Made by a program: the position numbers and the translations under genes. Below are positions 10,586-22,457 of a DNA stretch of 64,000 bases, in pieces. The stretch is from Liopterus haemorrhoidalis. Lineage: Eukaryota; Arthropoda; Insecta; Coleoptera; Dytiscidae. Location: positions 221,456,260 to 221,520,259 of the forward strand of contig OZ020611.1 in assembly GCA_963971575.1 (NCBI GenBank), given 5' to 3'. The notes under the pieces are model-generated. The model was not told the origin of the DNA and made no database searches. It saw nothing but the letters and a program-made list of their open reading frames with translations. Every line of letters starts with the position of its first letter. The stretch's first letter is position 1.

Positions 10586-10801
10586 ATGCACGAAAACAAC
10601 GACAGCGCTTCTCAAAGTATGGAAAATATACGAAAACAAGTGCAGAATAACTTAGAAAATACGCGTTTATTGCAACTGTTATCAAATGAAATAATAAGAG
10701 AACAAGAGATGGCCAAGAAAAAATTGCAAACCTGTACAGAGGACCTCTTCTTTATAGAAATACAGAAAAAAAAGAGATTATTCTTCAATTTAAAAAATTG
10801 A
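10586..10801 (+). CDS. short coiled-coil-like ORF, unidentified fragment
   Basis: A 71-residue frame of charged, helix-favouring composition (NLENTRLLQLLSNEII, REQEMAKKKLQTC). The frame is open upstream to 10511 without another Met, so this could be the 3' part of a longer coding sequence or exon. I do not recognise the family; similar segments end some transposon accessory proteins. It lies between repeat copies A1 and B3, so a mobile-element origin is more likely than a host gene. No promoter or polyadenylation signal was identified. Confidence 0.3.
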   Translation: MHENNDSASQSMENIRKQVQNNLENTRLLQLLSNEIIREQEMAKKKLQTCTEDLFFIEIQKKKRLFFNLKN

Positions 10802-10989
10802 TGCGAAGTGTTTATTTTCATATGTTTAAGGGTTTTGTAGATATGTAGTAGGGGGAGGGGCATTTGGGAGACCAAATGTTGAATGTCTGCCATTAGATAA
10901 TGAAATCGTAGTCCAGAAGTCGAGTCTACTGGGCCATATAATACCAAATCATAGTCCAGAAACCGTGTAAATTGAGGCGTCCTCATGGA

Positions 10990-11345
10990 TTGCCTCTTAT
11001 ATTTCATAGATTTTTTAATAAATATTTCTCTGTTGCGAAATACCCGCAAAAATCTTAAAACCGATACGAAAAATCTTCCACTTTTAGATAACCGATTTTG
11101 TTGATTAACTGATACCATTGATGTAAAAAGCTTAAAAATGAAATTTCATAAAAAAAATTTCAGCTAAATTCGCTTTACACCTGTCTAAGAACAGACAGAC
11201 AGACTGACAGGCATCATGCTCAAAATAGGAAAAACATTATGTAAAAACCTCAATTCGTAGACATCCATCGAAATTTAAAAATGTCAAAATCGGTATGAGC
11301 ACAATACCTCCCTTATATGTATATGTATGTAGCGGTAGGTAAAAA
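10990..11345 (-). mobile_element. repeat family B, copy 3 (5' part, inverted)
   Basis: Reverse-complemented, it begins TTTTACCTACCGCTACATA. It then shows the family B landmarks in order: GAGGTATTGTG, TGTCAAAATCG-type sequence, ACATCCATCGAAAT, CATCATGCTC near the GTCT repeat, and TTTCATAAAAA. It fades at about 10990, so the far end is missing. Confidence 0.65.
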
Positions 11346-11421
11346 CTAAAACTAGGGCAAAAAAAAGCTTTTCAAAATAAAAAATAGAAAATACCGATAA
11401 AAAACTATTGAAATACTATCT

Positions 11422-11574
11422 TTATAATATTTCTACATACTTGTCGTCTACTGGAAGTTCTGAGACGGATACTCCGGCAGCTTTTTTAACGATCTGTATT
11501 TTAGTCAGCAATCCATCGAAAAATAATCCCAGCAAAAACACTGCACTACTATGACGTACTGACTTAAGCCGCAT
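11422..11574 (-). CDS. small unidentified ORF, possible terminal exon
   Basis: The minus-strand ATG at 11574 reads 50 residues to TAA at 11422-11424. The sequence is unusually protein-like for this window: AVFLLGLFFDGLLTKIQIV followed by KKAAGVSVSELPVDDKYVEI. A TGCAG just upstream of TGTTTTTGCTGG could be a splice acceptor, making this a last exon. I do not recognise the protein. It could equally be a transposon fragment or chance. Confidence 0.25.
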   Translation of the reverse strand: MRLKSVRHSSAVFLLGLFFDGLLTKIQIVKKAAGVSVSELPVDDKYVEIL

Positions 11575-12040
11575 TCAGAGCTCTTAAATCAATAGTTTAT
11601 GCACTGTATCTTATGGACTGTTCACTGTCACCAGAAAGTTTGTCATATGATAAGACGTGAAACCGTTCAGGCCTCCAAATTTAATACGCTGTTTGTTGTG
11701 GATTGTGCATAATTTTCTAAACTTATAGCTAGTGAGATGTTTTATTGAGACAGACATATAAACACATTAGCTATCGCATTCTATCAGTGCTCAGAAATTT
11801 GTAGTGCATTTATATGTGCCACTCCTATAGTACATCAGCCCTGTAATAGAACAGTCACTCAGTTGTATATTTGTATTTCATATACACAGGTTAAAACTTT
11901 TTCAATGAACAGTTGAACCATTGAGATTCGAGCGCCTTTATTTTCATTTATTGGTGGCAATAAAATATTATTGTACTGGTTTTTTTATCTTCAGAGCGTA
12001 TCATTTCTGAGTCTACTTTTATTAGACAACACACCAATTC
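11575..12040. other. no gene recognised
   Basis: About 470 bp with no credible coding frame or paired repeat. Confidence 0.4.
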
Positions 12041-13010
12041 GTTTATAGGAAGCTATCATCATTTGCTGATGCTGCAAAAGATTTCGGCCTTGCAGTAAAT
12101 ATCGATAAGACGTTTATCCTGTCTAACCAACCTCAACAAATGCATAAGTTCTACCTAGCTGGCACCGAACTTGAAGAGGTGAATGCTTTCAAATATCTCG
12201 GTAGCATAGTTACATCGAAAGACACAATCGATGACGAAATTACTGAGAGGATATCTTTAGCTACCGCAGCGTTTGAAAGATTGAGGAAATTGGTCTGGAA
12301 TGTCAGAGGTCTATAGTATCACACCAAGATAAATATTTACAAGGCGGTGGTCCTCTCAGTACTTCTATATAGTAGCGAATCTTAGTGTCTCTATCGTAGA
12401 CACATCAGATTGTTGGAAAGATTTCATCAGAGATGTTTACGATCTATTCTGAAGATTAAATGGCAGGATTACGTGCCTGATACGGACATTCTAAAAAAAG
12501 CAGGCATGTTGAGCATTGAAGCTACCCTAATCCAGAAACATCTGAAATGGACAGGACATGTAATTAGAATGCCAGATAACCGTATGCCTAAGCAGGTATA
12601 TGCAAAAGTATTCAGAGCTATCACATGGCAGTAGAAACCCTGGAGCCCCGTATAAAAGATATAAAGATATGGTCAAGAGTTCACACAAATCATGTCACCT
12701 CCTACATTCATCTTGGGAAAAGGTATGTACTGATCGCTCCAAATGGAAACACTCGGTGTCTTGTGCAGTGAACCAGTTTGAACAGCAGAGAATAACACTA
12801 GCTGACACTGCTCGTGCTCGACGGAAAGACAGACTTAATAGTATGCCTATGTCATCTGGAGAGTATATGTGTTGTGTGCGCGGAAAAACGTCTGTGTCGC
12901 GTATTGGACTCTACAGTCATGAAAAGGCACATTCAAGAAGGAATGTAGATTTATTTGCAAAGCACCCATCGTCGTTCGACGGGGTTGGATATATATCATT
13001 TCTGAGTGGA
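12041..13010 (+). pseudogene. non-LTR retrotransposon 3' end with C-terminal zinc finger
   Basis: The end of a LINE pol ORF, 5'-truncated just downstream of the YADD block. Readable stretches in one frame from 12056 are FADAAKDFGLAVNIDKTFIL, VNAFKYLGSIVTSKDTIDDE, then a TAG, KINIYKAVVLSVLLY, another TAG where Trp is expected, and YRRHIRLLERFHQRCLRSIL with KWTGHVIRMPDNRMPKQ. Past 12634 the frame shifts. In the last frame SRIGLYSHEKAHSR follows a Cys pair, a C2H2-like finger found at the C-terminus of this LINE group. A related tail with a clearer finger lies at 30394-31125. Clade not assigned. Confidence 0.85.
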
Positions 13011-13098
13011 ACGTTTGTTTTGAAAAAAAAGAAAAAAAAAAAACACGCATACTATTTTCACATCTGATCACATTTATTGTATATATTTTTTGTCTAAT

Positions 13099-13129
13099 CT
13101 GCTCGCGGAGCACAGTTTGGGAAACTCTG
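13099..13129 (-). mobile_element. solo hAT-like terminus
   Basis: The reverse complement reads CAGAGTTTCCCAAACTGTG and continues to the GCTCGCG patch, matching the general CAGNGTTTCCCAAAC form of hAT ends. No partner end or target duplication was found. Confidence 0.5.
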
Positions 13130-15880
13130 AATTAGATTATAAAATTCTTTCTATTTTTAGTGGAGCTACATAATATTTTACCTCCAGGTCCCTCTCAACA
13201 GATTTAATCCGCCAATGTGTTGGGCATTGAAAGTTTAGAATCACTGCTTCAACCACCAATATCGATAGTCTATTTCTCTGTTTTGTGAATCTAGGTCTTA
13301 ATAAATACAATCGAGGATGCGGTATTTGTATTGTAAATTCTCGTGGATACTGGTTTGGCTCGGTTACACGCTGTGAATATGTCCGAAAGGTTAGGAATTA
13401 AATCACTCGCATTCTATGCACTTTTGGATGTCTCGCCAGAAAAAAATGTGAACAAACATTTTAATTAAATACAACATCCTGCACGCTGGTGAGCTTTTGT
13501 GAAATTGAGCTGTGTTGTAATACAAGGTTTTCCAACAGGATCACATGTTTTGTTGATGACCGAATAAATGATAAAGATAGAATACAGCTATCTTTTACAA
13601 TTATTTTTAGTAGAATACGTCAAAATGTTTGTTTCTTAAATTTGTCACATGTCTTACATATGAACAGTGGCGAATTTATCATGACTCTAATAGCGTCGGG
13701 CCCCATAACGCTATGGGACTCACAAAAGTGCCCGTTGAAGCATAGCCAGAGAACCTTCATCGAAAAATACTATACTTGGTAATTAAAAGAAATTTTGACA
13801 ACAGAGCAAAAACTAAAACATATTTGAATGAAGCTTCAACTATTTGCTGCATGCTACGCAAATATTAGTTAACTAGTTAACAATATGGCGTAATGCAATT
13901 CGTATCTTTAAAATAACATAACATTTTTTTGCAATAAAAATATCCTATTAGATAAAAAACTCTCTGCAAATTTTGATGTATAGACTGTTAGTAATTTTAT
14001 TTCAGATTTTAAGTTTTTTACAAGAAACTAGTGAGAACTATACTGTCGCGCCTTTACATAAAATAATTCCTTATCTCTATGTCAATATTAAAAAACAATG
14101 ACTTCAAATTTTAATTCTATCCAATAAATCAGAGAAGAAAATTAAAAATATATTAAAAGAACCTTTTCTTTCTTATTAGAACAAAACCAATAAAGTTTGT
14201 GTTTAACTAAGGAATATCGAACTCATCAATATACATGATATTTTCTTCATCACAATTCATGATTTTAATGTTCACTACCTTCTTCGAACAATTGCTTTTA
14301 TCGACCATTTAATTAAATTAATGCTATTAACAATAAAAACAAAAAAGTTCCGTTTTGCTAGATGACATTTTTATTTGCTCTACTCTTTTTATCTGAGCAC
14401 CCACTTCAATAAAGCTCAATAAGCTATGATTTTAATTAAACTGAGCTGAAATAACTTTCAAAATAGTTATTTGTGTATCATGGCCAAAATGTAGATCTCT
14501 TTTGAGCGCATCTGAATTTGCCAAGGTGCAGCCGAAGCCTTCAAACAGATGAGGACGAAAAGTAAATATTTTGGCCGCTAGATGCTAGAGCCATCTATGT
14601 GTCATTTCTTAAGTTACAAGATCTCCATGGTTATATAAAGGCCTAGACCGAAAAAGATTTACCTTTCGGCTAGTACTAGATGATAAAAATGAGCTGTTTT
14701 TCATATGGGCGCACAAAAAATGGTAAATTGCACATAATTATAAATTAAAGAAAGTTCAGTATGAAACTTTACAAGATATTGTCAGTTTTTGAAAAATATA
14801 AACAATATTTATCAAAAAATAAAGAAGTACAAATCTTTTGAGAGTGGAAAAAAGTGGGGGTTCGATATGATTTCTGGTTGCTTTTCATGGCATAGTGCCA
14901 GCAATTTGGTTTTAATTTATACTACTGTTAACTCTGAAAAATATATATGTTACGACCAATGACTGAATACCGGACAATGTTAACAAAGACCGGCCAATGA
15001 CAAGTTTGACCACGTAAAATGAACCATGATGTTTTTAACCGGTTGCTATAAAAAATTATGATGCTTTAATGTTGCTTTAAAACAAATTATCAATTTAAGT
15101 AATAAAGTTATGTTTAGTAAAAATCTAGGACAGCAGATTGAACAATAAGTTCGTCGGTATTAGACAGTAAAGTGTCTACCGCCGAACGGTCAAATAAGGA
15201 TTATTTTTTCAAATGTTTAAAAAAACAATGGAATGCTGTTGCAGCATAATATTTTAAAAACCAAGTGAAAAGTATGTCTCGGTGCTTACAGGCCATCATT
15301 AACTCAAAAAGTTGCCACATTAAATATTAATTTACTATTGACATCATTTTAAAAACGAAACTCCACTTAATTATCCACTTAATTCCACTTAAAGCAAAGA
15401 GTTGAATTGTAATGTCGGAGCGGTGATTTCAGAAATAAAATGTCACTATTATTTCAAATAAAATTTGATTCAATTAGTTAAAAATATTCAAATTATTTAA
15501 ACATAAAAACCGATCTATTTTATGTATCCTCAGAGATTAGTTGAGTTATAAGCGACGGTATTTTTTAATTTAAAGTTGAAAGACATGGGTAAAATTTACG
15601 ATCGTAAATTATATGGTTTCTTTGAAATGTTGTCAACATTTATCTCAAGTACATGGTCGAATGTTTATACAGATGTCGATATACGACCATATATTTTCAG
15701 TGATAAGAACTTTGTAAGTAATTAGAGTCAAAATTAATTATTTGGGTTTATAAATTATTGGGGATAGAAATATGAGTCTTCAAGATAAGTTAAAAGGTTT
15801 ATGTAGTTAATTGGAGGGCTGATTATTTTTACAACGACAAAAAAATGAGGTTCACGGATCAAATTATTAGTTTAGACAAA
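13130..15880. other. no gene; one hAT-like end inside
   Basis: About 2.75 kb of AT-rich DNA without a credible ORF or RNA gene. CAGTGGCGAATTTATC at 13665, followed by a GGGCCCC patch, resembles a hAT terminus but has no partner. Nothing else could be assigned. Confidence 0.4.
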
Positions 15881-15882
15881 AG

Positions 15883-16136
15883 GGCTGGGAAAATCTAGTG
15901 CTAGACGGGGATTCTTTGGTAAACCGTCACCGTAGTCAGACGAACCTCCCAAGCATTTGGTTAAGAAACCCGGTATCGAGTAGTGAGTGAACAAAAGTAG
16001 TCTGAAATTACAGTTTTCCAAAAAAGTAACCAAACCTCGAAACGGGTTTTAACACTGTGAGGTGTTTAAGCGGCTTGTGAGGTGTACCGGTTACTGTGAG
16101 GTTTAATTTGAGTGTCTCTCATGGAATTTCCCAGCC
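15883..16136. mobile_element. possible MITE, short inverted ends
   Basis: GGCTGGGAAAA (15883) is inverted at the right as GGAATTTCCCAGCC ending 16136, 254 bp apart. The interior has GTGAGGTGT-type repeats (16058-16110) and no ORF. No target duplication was seen, so the call is tentative. Confidence 0.35.
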
Positions 16137-16271
16137 ATCATTAATTGTAAGTTCTAGTGTAATTATTAATTTCACCCTTAACTAAACATTAAAGTCAGAT
16201 TAAGTAAAATTCAAACTTTGAGTCAAACACCCTTATTCCTGGTACGAAGAATCATACCAACCGGCCAGCGG

Positions 16272-16321
16272 ACTTTAAGGGTTTCAGACTTGATCCGCTC
16301 GCAAGTCTTGAAACCCAAAGT
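16272..16321. repeat. stem-loop with about 20-bp arms
   Basis: ACTTTAAGGGTTTCAGACTT pairs with AAGTCTTGAAACCCAAAGT (one side carries an extra base) across the loop ATCCGCTCG. It is not followed by a T-run, and its role is unknown. Confidence 0.7.
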
Positions 16322-17088
16322 TTGCAAGTCACGTGGAAGGACCTTTCAATGTAAGTACCATGAAGTACAATGCAATATTTAAATTCAAGTAGCCAACCGG
16401 GACGTTTTGGCCAATATCTAGAACGGGCCCTTATATTATATTATATTTTTCTATTTATTTTGTTAAATTTTGTGAAGAAAAAAATTGGATTTAGTATCAA
16501 GTAAATAAACTACCATAGATGCTGTGCTTCAAGTATTTAATTTGACTGACTTACGAATTTGCATATAATACACAACAAGATATTGTAATATTATATGACA
16601 CCTACATAACATATTCTTCCATAATAAATTCCAAATTCAATTTATCCAGACAGGAAAAAAAAATTATAATATACCATAATATCTGAACCAACACTTTATA
16701 CATTTTTCAATAAATTCAAATCATATTCCTAAGAAATAAGATTAAAAATGTATCTCAACAGATTTATACAAGACTTCCTGTAGTATAGAAGAAGCTGCTG
16801 CGAATAACAGACCCTAGTTTCGACACGAACATGCCTCGAATTAAAAAACAAATTGAAAATCCGACGCATCTTTCCTTTTCCTTTACAACCTCTCCCTACG
16901 TTCACCGCAATTCTCAAGAGATGGCACTGGAGGGCAGAGAATGTGACGTAGCAAGGAGAAACTAATTCAATTTTTTACAAAACAAACGAAGAATGAATGA
17001 ACCGTACCCTCTTGCAGTAATTTGTATACTAGGAGTTTGTATTATTATATCTTTGAGATTTTGTTGAATAAAATAGATTATCTATTAC
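16322..17088. other. no gene recognised
   Basis: About 770 bp. A minus-strand frame at 16729-16917 has no recognisable homology. Confidence 0.4.
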
Positions 17089-17889
17089 AGTGACTCTCAA
17101 ACTATGGCACAAAATTATATACTTTACATCAAATAGGTGAATAATCAATTGGGATCGAATTTATTTCAAATCGATCGCAAAAGCATTACTAACCAGTGAC
17201 CTGCGATCTGGATATGCGGGATTTGCCCCGCATACCCACTGAATATTGTAACGAACCGTTTAGATGCCAGAACAACAATGACCAAACTTTCAAAAATCAC
17301 CCGTCGCGAGAATTTCTTTGGAAGAGGTTACCATCGTTTTTTCATGATTTTATAAGGGGTATTTTAAAATAACATTTTTTAAGAATTCAGATAATAAATA
17401 AAATTAGAAACCTTTCGTTTCAGTACGTCCACTTTAGAAATATATTTTTAAATGTTACATTGTTCAAGGAGATATTTGTTCAGATTTATTGCTTAATAAC
17501 TTTGAACTCTAGAGACACTGTGTCGTCATTCTGGTGATATATCCGATTCTATTTGTTTTAAACTTTTAATTATCTTAATACCTAATCTTATAATCTTTTG
17601 TAAATATTACTTTTAATAAATCAAATTCATTAATTTTAAACCGTCTTACTGAACATGTGTAAACCTTCACCTTTAAGAACTTAAGTGAACAGCTAAGTCC
17701 AGACTAATTTCAAGATGTCCGATCAGTCGGTTGCAAGTACTAATACATATCATTTAATTCACATATCGTAATTATGAACCCTGAATAACACTCACGCCTA
17801 GTACCCGAACTCCTTTAGTCAGGAATCTCATTTCAGTTTGAGATTAGACTTTATATGTATATCACAGGCTCGCTACCTAGTGGACAATA
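17089..17889 (+). mobile_element. repeat family D, copy 1 (hAT-like)
   Basis: The left end CAGTGACTCTCAAACTATGG has the form of a hAT terminus. The body matches the 37989-39285 copy for about 700 bp; shared blocks include TTTAGAATTCAGATAATAAA-like sequence, TTGCTTAATAACTTTGAAC, TTTTAAACCGTCTTACT, GTCGGTTG-AAGTA and CACAGGCTCGCTACCTAGT. No ORF is present. The right boundary is set only by where the two copies stop matching. This copy lacks two insertions found in copy 2 and so serves as the empty-site reference. Confidence 0.65.
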
Positions 17890-19214
17890 AATGGTACAAT
17901 ATCACACTGCATTTATTTTGTTTTAATACATTTTAATATACTGTAAAGCAAATAATTCAGTATTTAAGACAAAAACAAAATGCATTATTAATTATATTTT
18001 TTAATAAGATGGAGTAATTTGTACCAGGGATGGATAACCTAACGTAACGATACTCGATAACGATACTCGATACTCGATAACGTTATAATAACGATTCATA
18101 CGGGTTTATTCTCTAAGCATGATGTTAAAATCTTAGCGTCAGAAACTGACGTTAATTTTTTAACACCATTTTTAACCTAAATGCTACTCGCTAAACATAT
18201 ATGTGTTAATATTATAGCGCGGCGGCGTTAAAATAGCCAGTTAACGTTCTATAATAAACGCCTACCAAAATGGTGGCTTTAAAAGTTAACGCTAGTTTAG
18301 TTTGCAAAAATGGCTGATCCTATTTAAGTAAATGTCATGTTATTTAAAAAAAAAAATGAATAAAACACAAGACGGTAGGAATATTAATTAACTTTATATT
18401 ACTTTTAAAAGTGAATTCTTTACAGTAGAGATAAGAATGACGCTTCATAATTTTTGTTATACAAGTAACCCAGACGCAAGTTCAAGTAATTACATAGAAA
18501 GGAAGTAAATGGAGTATTGGAGAGCAGTTTTGGTTTTTGTTGAGACACAGAACTTAAAATTATAATCCTCTGAAAGCTACAAAACTTCACTTATGCCTCC
18601 GTCGTGTTTCAAAATATCGCAGTACATTTAAATGGTGTATTATTTGAAGAAACAATTGATGAGATTGATAATGACGATCACAACAGTGTTATTCCAGGGT
18701 AGAAATAGCGTAATAAATCAAATTTAATAATTAATATCACAGAACACCTTAAATAACCGAAAAATAGAATGAACATATAATTCACGTATTATTAAAAAAT
18801 TATATAAACTGTTATAATACAATCTAGTATATAAATTGACTAAACAAAAGTTGAATAAAGTTATATTTTTATTTAATACACTGTGGAAACCAGTTATAAT
18901 GAGAATCACAGGACCAAACAGTTCTGTTCCATTTTCAAAATAAATTTCGCCACTGAATATTTAATTCAACACCGAAATATTAGGTTAAGATTCTCTTGGC
19001 ATTTGACTAAATAAATACTCCTGTTAAAATTCAACGTAACAGCGCATGCGCGTGCAGTTAATATTAGCCTCTCTACACGGTGAGTTAGCACCTCGCGTTA
19101 ACAAATATTATATTAACGCTTACCTTAACAAATGCTCTTACAGAATAGCATTTTTGGATAATGACGTTAGACATGGAATTAAAATAAAAATATTAACCTG
19201 ACGCTAACAGACGA
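17890..19214. other. no gene; possible GTTAGCGTCAG-ended repeat
   Basis: Imperfect GATACTCGATAAC repeats lie at 18045-18085. TTAGCGTCAG near 18133 is inverted near 19200 (CTGACGCTAA), about 1.07 kb apart, with many GTTAA/TTAAC blocks between. It could be a TIR element, but the inverted ends are short and no duplication was found. No coding frame was recognised. Confidence 0.35.
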
Positions 19215-19216
19215 CA

Positions 19217-19262
19217 AAATGACGGTATAAGGGTTTTTTAGTTACACCTACAAAATCCTAAA
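19217..19262 (-). repeat. family A left-end fragment
   Basis: The reverse complement reads TTTTTAGGATTTTGTAGGTG and then AAAAAACCCTTATACCGTCA, the diagnostic start of family A. Confidence 0.7.
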
Positions 19263-20134
19263 AAGAAGAAAAGAAAACTAGGAGAAACGTTTAAATAAAT
19301 TTTTATATTAATAGATTTTTGTCTTCTTGGTAAATTATGAAATATATTAAAAAAAGAACATTGAATTCAGACACTCCTTCGAAATACTTAACTTCTAGAT
19401 TAAACTTTTCTTCATTAAGTGGAGAATTACGAATGACTGAATGAAAGACCGCAATTTTGTTTTGAAAACAATGAACGGAGTCAAATGTAATAACTTTTTT
19501 AGTGCTTGTTTGTTTAAAATTAACATCAAATATTTATTTGTTACTATTTATTTTTATTATAAAGTCAAGAAAAGAGGCTAAAAATTCCATCTACAAGGTA
19601 TAAACCAAAAAGTAAAGACAAGAAATTACATAATGAGAAAACCTGCCGGGATATCTTGGGGCGCTGATGCACAATCACTAAGCACAACAGCTTTGGCTAT
19701 GGTTTACCCTGCAGCACAATACTGTTCATCAACTTGGCATAATAGCATATACACACTAACACAATTGTCTGTAACATTCACCCGCCAGAGATCAGGAGAC
19801 GAACAGCTGCAGCTCGAATGTGGACAAATGTACATGATCGAACGCGTATTTAGCAATTACCCATTCACCAAGATCTTGTACGGGTCATTGCTCGTCTCAA
19901 ATCCCGTCACCCAATCTGGCTAGACCACAGCGGAAATAAGTTAGACTTTGTGCCCATAACAGCATGGACGAAAACCAGACAAGAAAATATGCCTAAAAAA
20001 GGCCAGATAATATGAAAACCCCAGAATCAGCCCTGCCAGGCAAAAAGCTAACAAGGAAAGGTGGTGCAGGCTAAACTGTCTGAGAACAGGTTATGCTAGA
20101 ATCAACCACATGCTCAAAAAATGTGACTTCTCTA

Positions 20135-20200
20135 CGATAACCGACTGTGACTGCAGAGTAACTGTACAAACCACCGAAAAATAATAATACGAAATAGTCC
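20135..20200 (+). repeat. 66-bp direct repeat flanking an inserted LINE, left copy
   Basis: Begins CGATAACCGACTGTGACTG and ends GAAATAGTCC. The right copy at 21144-21209 matches at about 90% by eye. The pair brackets the inner LINE exactly, so it is read as a long target-site duplication. Confidence 0.7.
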
Positions 20201-21143
20201 TACGTTTAAAATTGTCCATTGAAAGCTACGACGATTGATGCCAAACGTTGGAAGCCTCAACTGGGGCAAAAGGAAGTTATTGCTGGGGACAGTTCATTCA
20301 ACGTTGTTGTACGGAGCCTCTATTTGGTGCGGAATGCTAGGATATGGCAAGTACAACAACTTATACGAGAAAGCTCAACGCCAGGCGTTAATAGGGGTAG
20401 CCTCGGTTTACCGCACTGTGTCGACTGCGGCTCTGCAAGTGGTGGCAGGAACCCTCTCTCTGCGACTCCTTGCAGAGGAAAGGCGACAGATTTACGAGAC
20501 AGGAAGGGGATTTGAGGTGAGAAACGCTGCCAGAACACAGTCGGTGGAGAAATGGCAGGAGGAGTGGTCCAGGAATCAGGACAAAGGGCAGTGGACAAAA
20601 AGGTTCATCCCCAACATACCAGAGTGTCTGTCCTGCAAGTTCAGGAACATAGATTACTGTCATGCAAGCCCTGACAGCCCATGTGTCTTTTAAGTCCTTC
20701 ACCCTGAGGATTGGGAAGGACCAGGACGACGACTGTACCTACTACGTCGCAATCGACCAGCCGAACATACACTATTCGTATGCGGGAGATGGACTGCAGA
20801 AAGATTGCGAGCATACATGATAACAGGAGAGAACCTGACACCTGACAACATGGTCCAGGTTATGCGGCACTCCAACGAAAACTAGGAAACGGTGCGGCAG
20901 ATGCTGTCAGCCTTTAAGAAGAGGAAGGAGACAGACGAACGAGAAAGACAGAATAGGGAAATGTGAGGATAGGTTGAGCTAACCTGTTCCCTACAAGATG
21001 AAAATCACCACCCATAGTTCCTTGGTGAGAAAAGAGGGAGCAAGCAGCATTTTTAGTCGGTAGGCCAATTGAAAGAGATTCCGACACTTCCAGATTGGTG
21101 CCTATAAAAATTTTCCCTGATAAAAAAAAAAGGACCAACCAAT
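20201..21143 (+). pseudogene. R1-like non-LTR retrotransposon, 5'-truncated
   Basis: The C-terminal part of a LINE pol protein resembling the R1 clade. The main frame from 20235 reads GKRKLLLGTVHSTLLYGASI, YRTVSTAALQVVAGTLSL, LLAEERRQIYE, EKWQEEW and GQWTKRFIPNI. A frameshift near 20690 leads to the conserved SFKSFTLRIG block and, in further frames, LTPDNMVQVM and a charged tail (KKRKETDERERQNREM). It ends with an A-rich run near 21120-21132 and is bracketed by 66-bp direct repeats. The catalytic domain is absent. Base composition is clearly higher in GC than the surroundings, which suggests a more recent insertion. Confidence 0.8.
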
Positions 21144-21209
21144 CGATAACCGACTGTGACTACAGAGTAACTATACAAACCACCGAAAAAACATTATACG
21201 AAATTGTCC
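21144..21209 (+). repeat. 66-bp direct repeat flanking an inserted LINE, right copy
   Basis: Matches 20135-20200 with about six differences and resumes the interrupted outer LINE frame. Confidence 0.7.
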
Positions 21210-22457
21210 CCTCCATGCTTCTGAGGTCGAATCAGACGATCTCTTTTTCGCAACGCCTGCTGCCTTTAAATAAATCGACCAACTGGACATCCAACTATAA
21301 CGGCTTTCTTTTTTCTACTCGGCTGCTTGCTTTCTACCCTGCAACACGTATTCATCTCTTAAATTAAGTTAATTTGTTAATTTTTTATTTTTTTTAACTA
21401 CTTACTAATGTAGCTATACGAAATAAATAAAAAGGTGTTTATGGTCTTGAACTATATTGGTCGACAGTTTAACTTTGTGAAACTCGCTTATATATAAGAG
21501 GTTGTTAAATGAAAACATAGTGCTGTGTTTCATAGAATCTATGTTTTTTTTCAATGAATTAAATTTTTATTTTTGAAAAATCAATTTTTTTATGCAATTT
21601 TCGCCAAAAATCTATTTTAAAAAAACTATTGTACGCTACCCTATTCCCCAGAAGGGTTGATCTAAAAATCTGAAAAAATCTCAATAATGTACAATGATGA
21701 GATCCGAAATAGCTCAACAGGAATTTATGGTCAGATTAGTTTTACGAAATATATGGAATTTTTTGTGATAATTATTTATTTTCTTTAATTTATTGTGTGG
21801 CACTAAAAGAAGTCCCTGAAGACGTAGATTAAATAATGGAAATAAATTTTTTTAATTTATTTATTTTAACACGTTTTTAATAACGTTTTTAATAACCCCT
21901 TTAACTCAAAGGTATTAAACTAAAAATTTGATTAAATTCTAAGTAATGTACATTGATCTAATCCGGAAACATACGAGAGGAATTTTTGATCAGATTTCGT
22001 TTCTGGAAAACATTGAAGTTTTTGTGTTCTTGACAAAATTAATAATTTTTTTAATTTCCTGTTTAATATTGGCTAGTAACATTACGGATTTTTTTTATCT
22101 ATGGCTAAGGTAGTGAGAGTCTTTTTTTGCATTTAAAAATATTTTTTTTAACAGCTGTAAATCGAGTTATATGTCTGTACAGTGTAAGGTGTAGTATTCA
22201 GTACTATTATGCGTCATAATTCAACTTATTATTTGAATTACTTTAGTTTCTTGTTTTTAACGTATCAAAGAAGACTAAATCATTTATAGTAGTGAATATT
22301 TATAAATCAAATAACACATTGTTAACAGGGAGAAATCCAGTGGAGGAATACCGAACAAGCAAATTAAGCAGTTGCTATTTCATATATGTATAAATAAAAT
22401 AATAATTTTTTAATATTTAAATTTCAATTATTAGAATTACCTATTTTATATTTAAAC

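Larger units (their letters stand above)
19615..21365 (+). pseudogene. LINE C-terminal fragment split by a second LINE
   Basis: The outer frame encodes the region after the reverse transcriptase of a non-LTR element: KPAGISWGADAQSLSTTALA, MVYPAAQYCSSTWHNS, then in a shifted frame LPIHQDLVRVIARLKSRHPI, and RWCRLNCLRTGYARINHMLK with CDCRVTVQTTEK, the start of a C-terminal Cys motif. At 20200 this is interrupted by another LINE. After 21144 the last blocks repeat (CDYRVTIQTTEK) and run on to about 21365. Multiple frameshifts and stops make it nonfunctional. The NHMLKK...CDC-type tail is shared by several LINE clades, so the clade is left open. Confidence 0.75.

Noticed and set aside
10612..11118. 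168-residue minus-strand open frame
   Set aside because: It crosses from unassigned DNA into a family B copy and its composition is not protein-like; length alone is expected in AT-rich DNA of this size.
18045..18085. GATACTCGATAAC repeats as telomeric or satellite DNA
   Set aside because: Only about three imperfect units, and the sequence differs from the TTAGG-type insect telomere repeat.
20320..20702. Minus-strand frames of about 90-104 residues
   Set aside because: They are antisense to the R1-like LINE coding frame.
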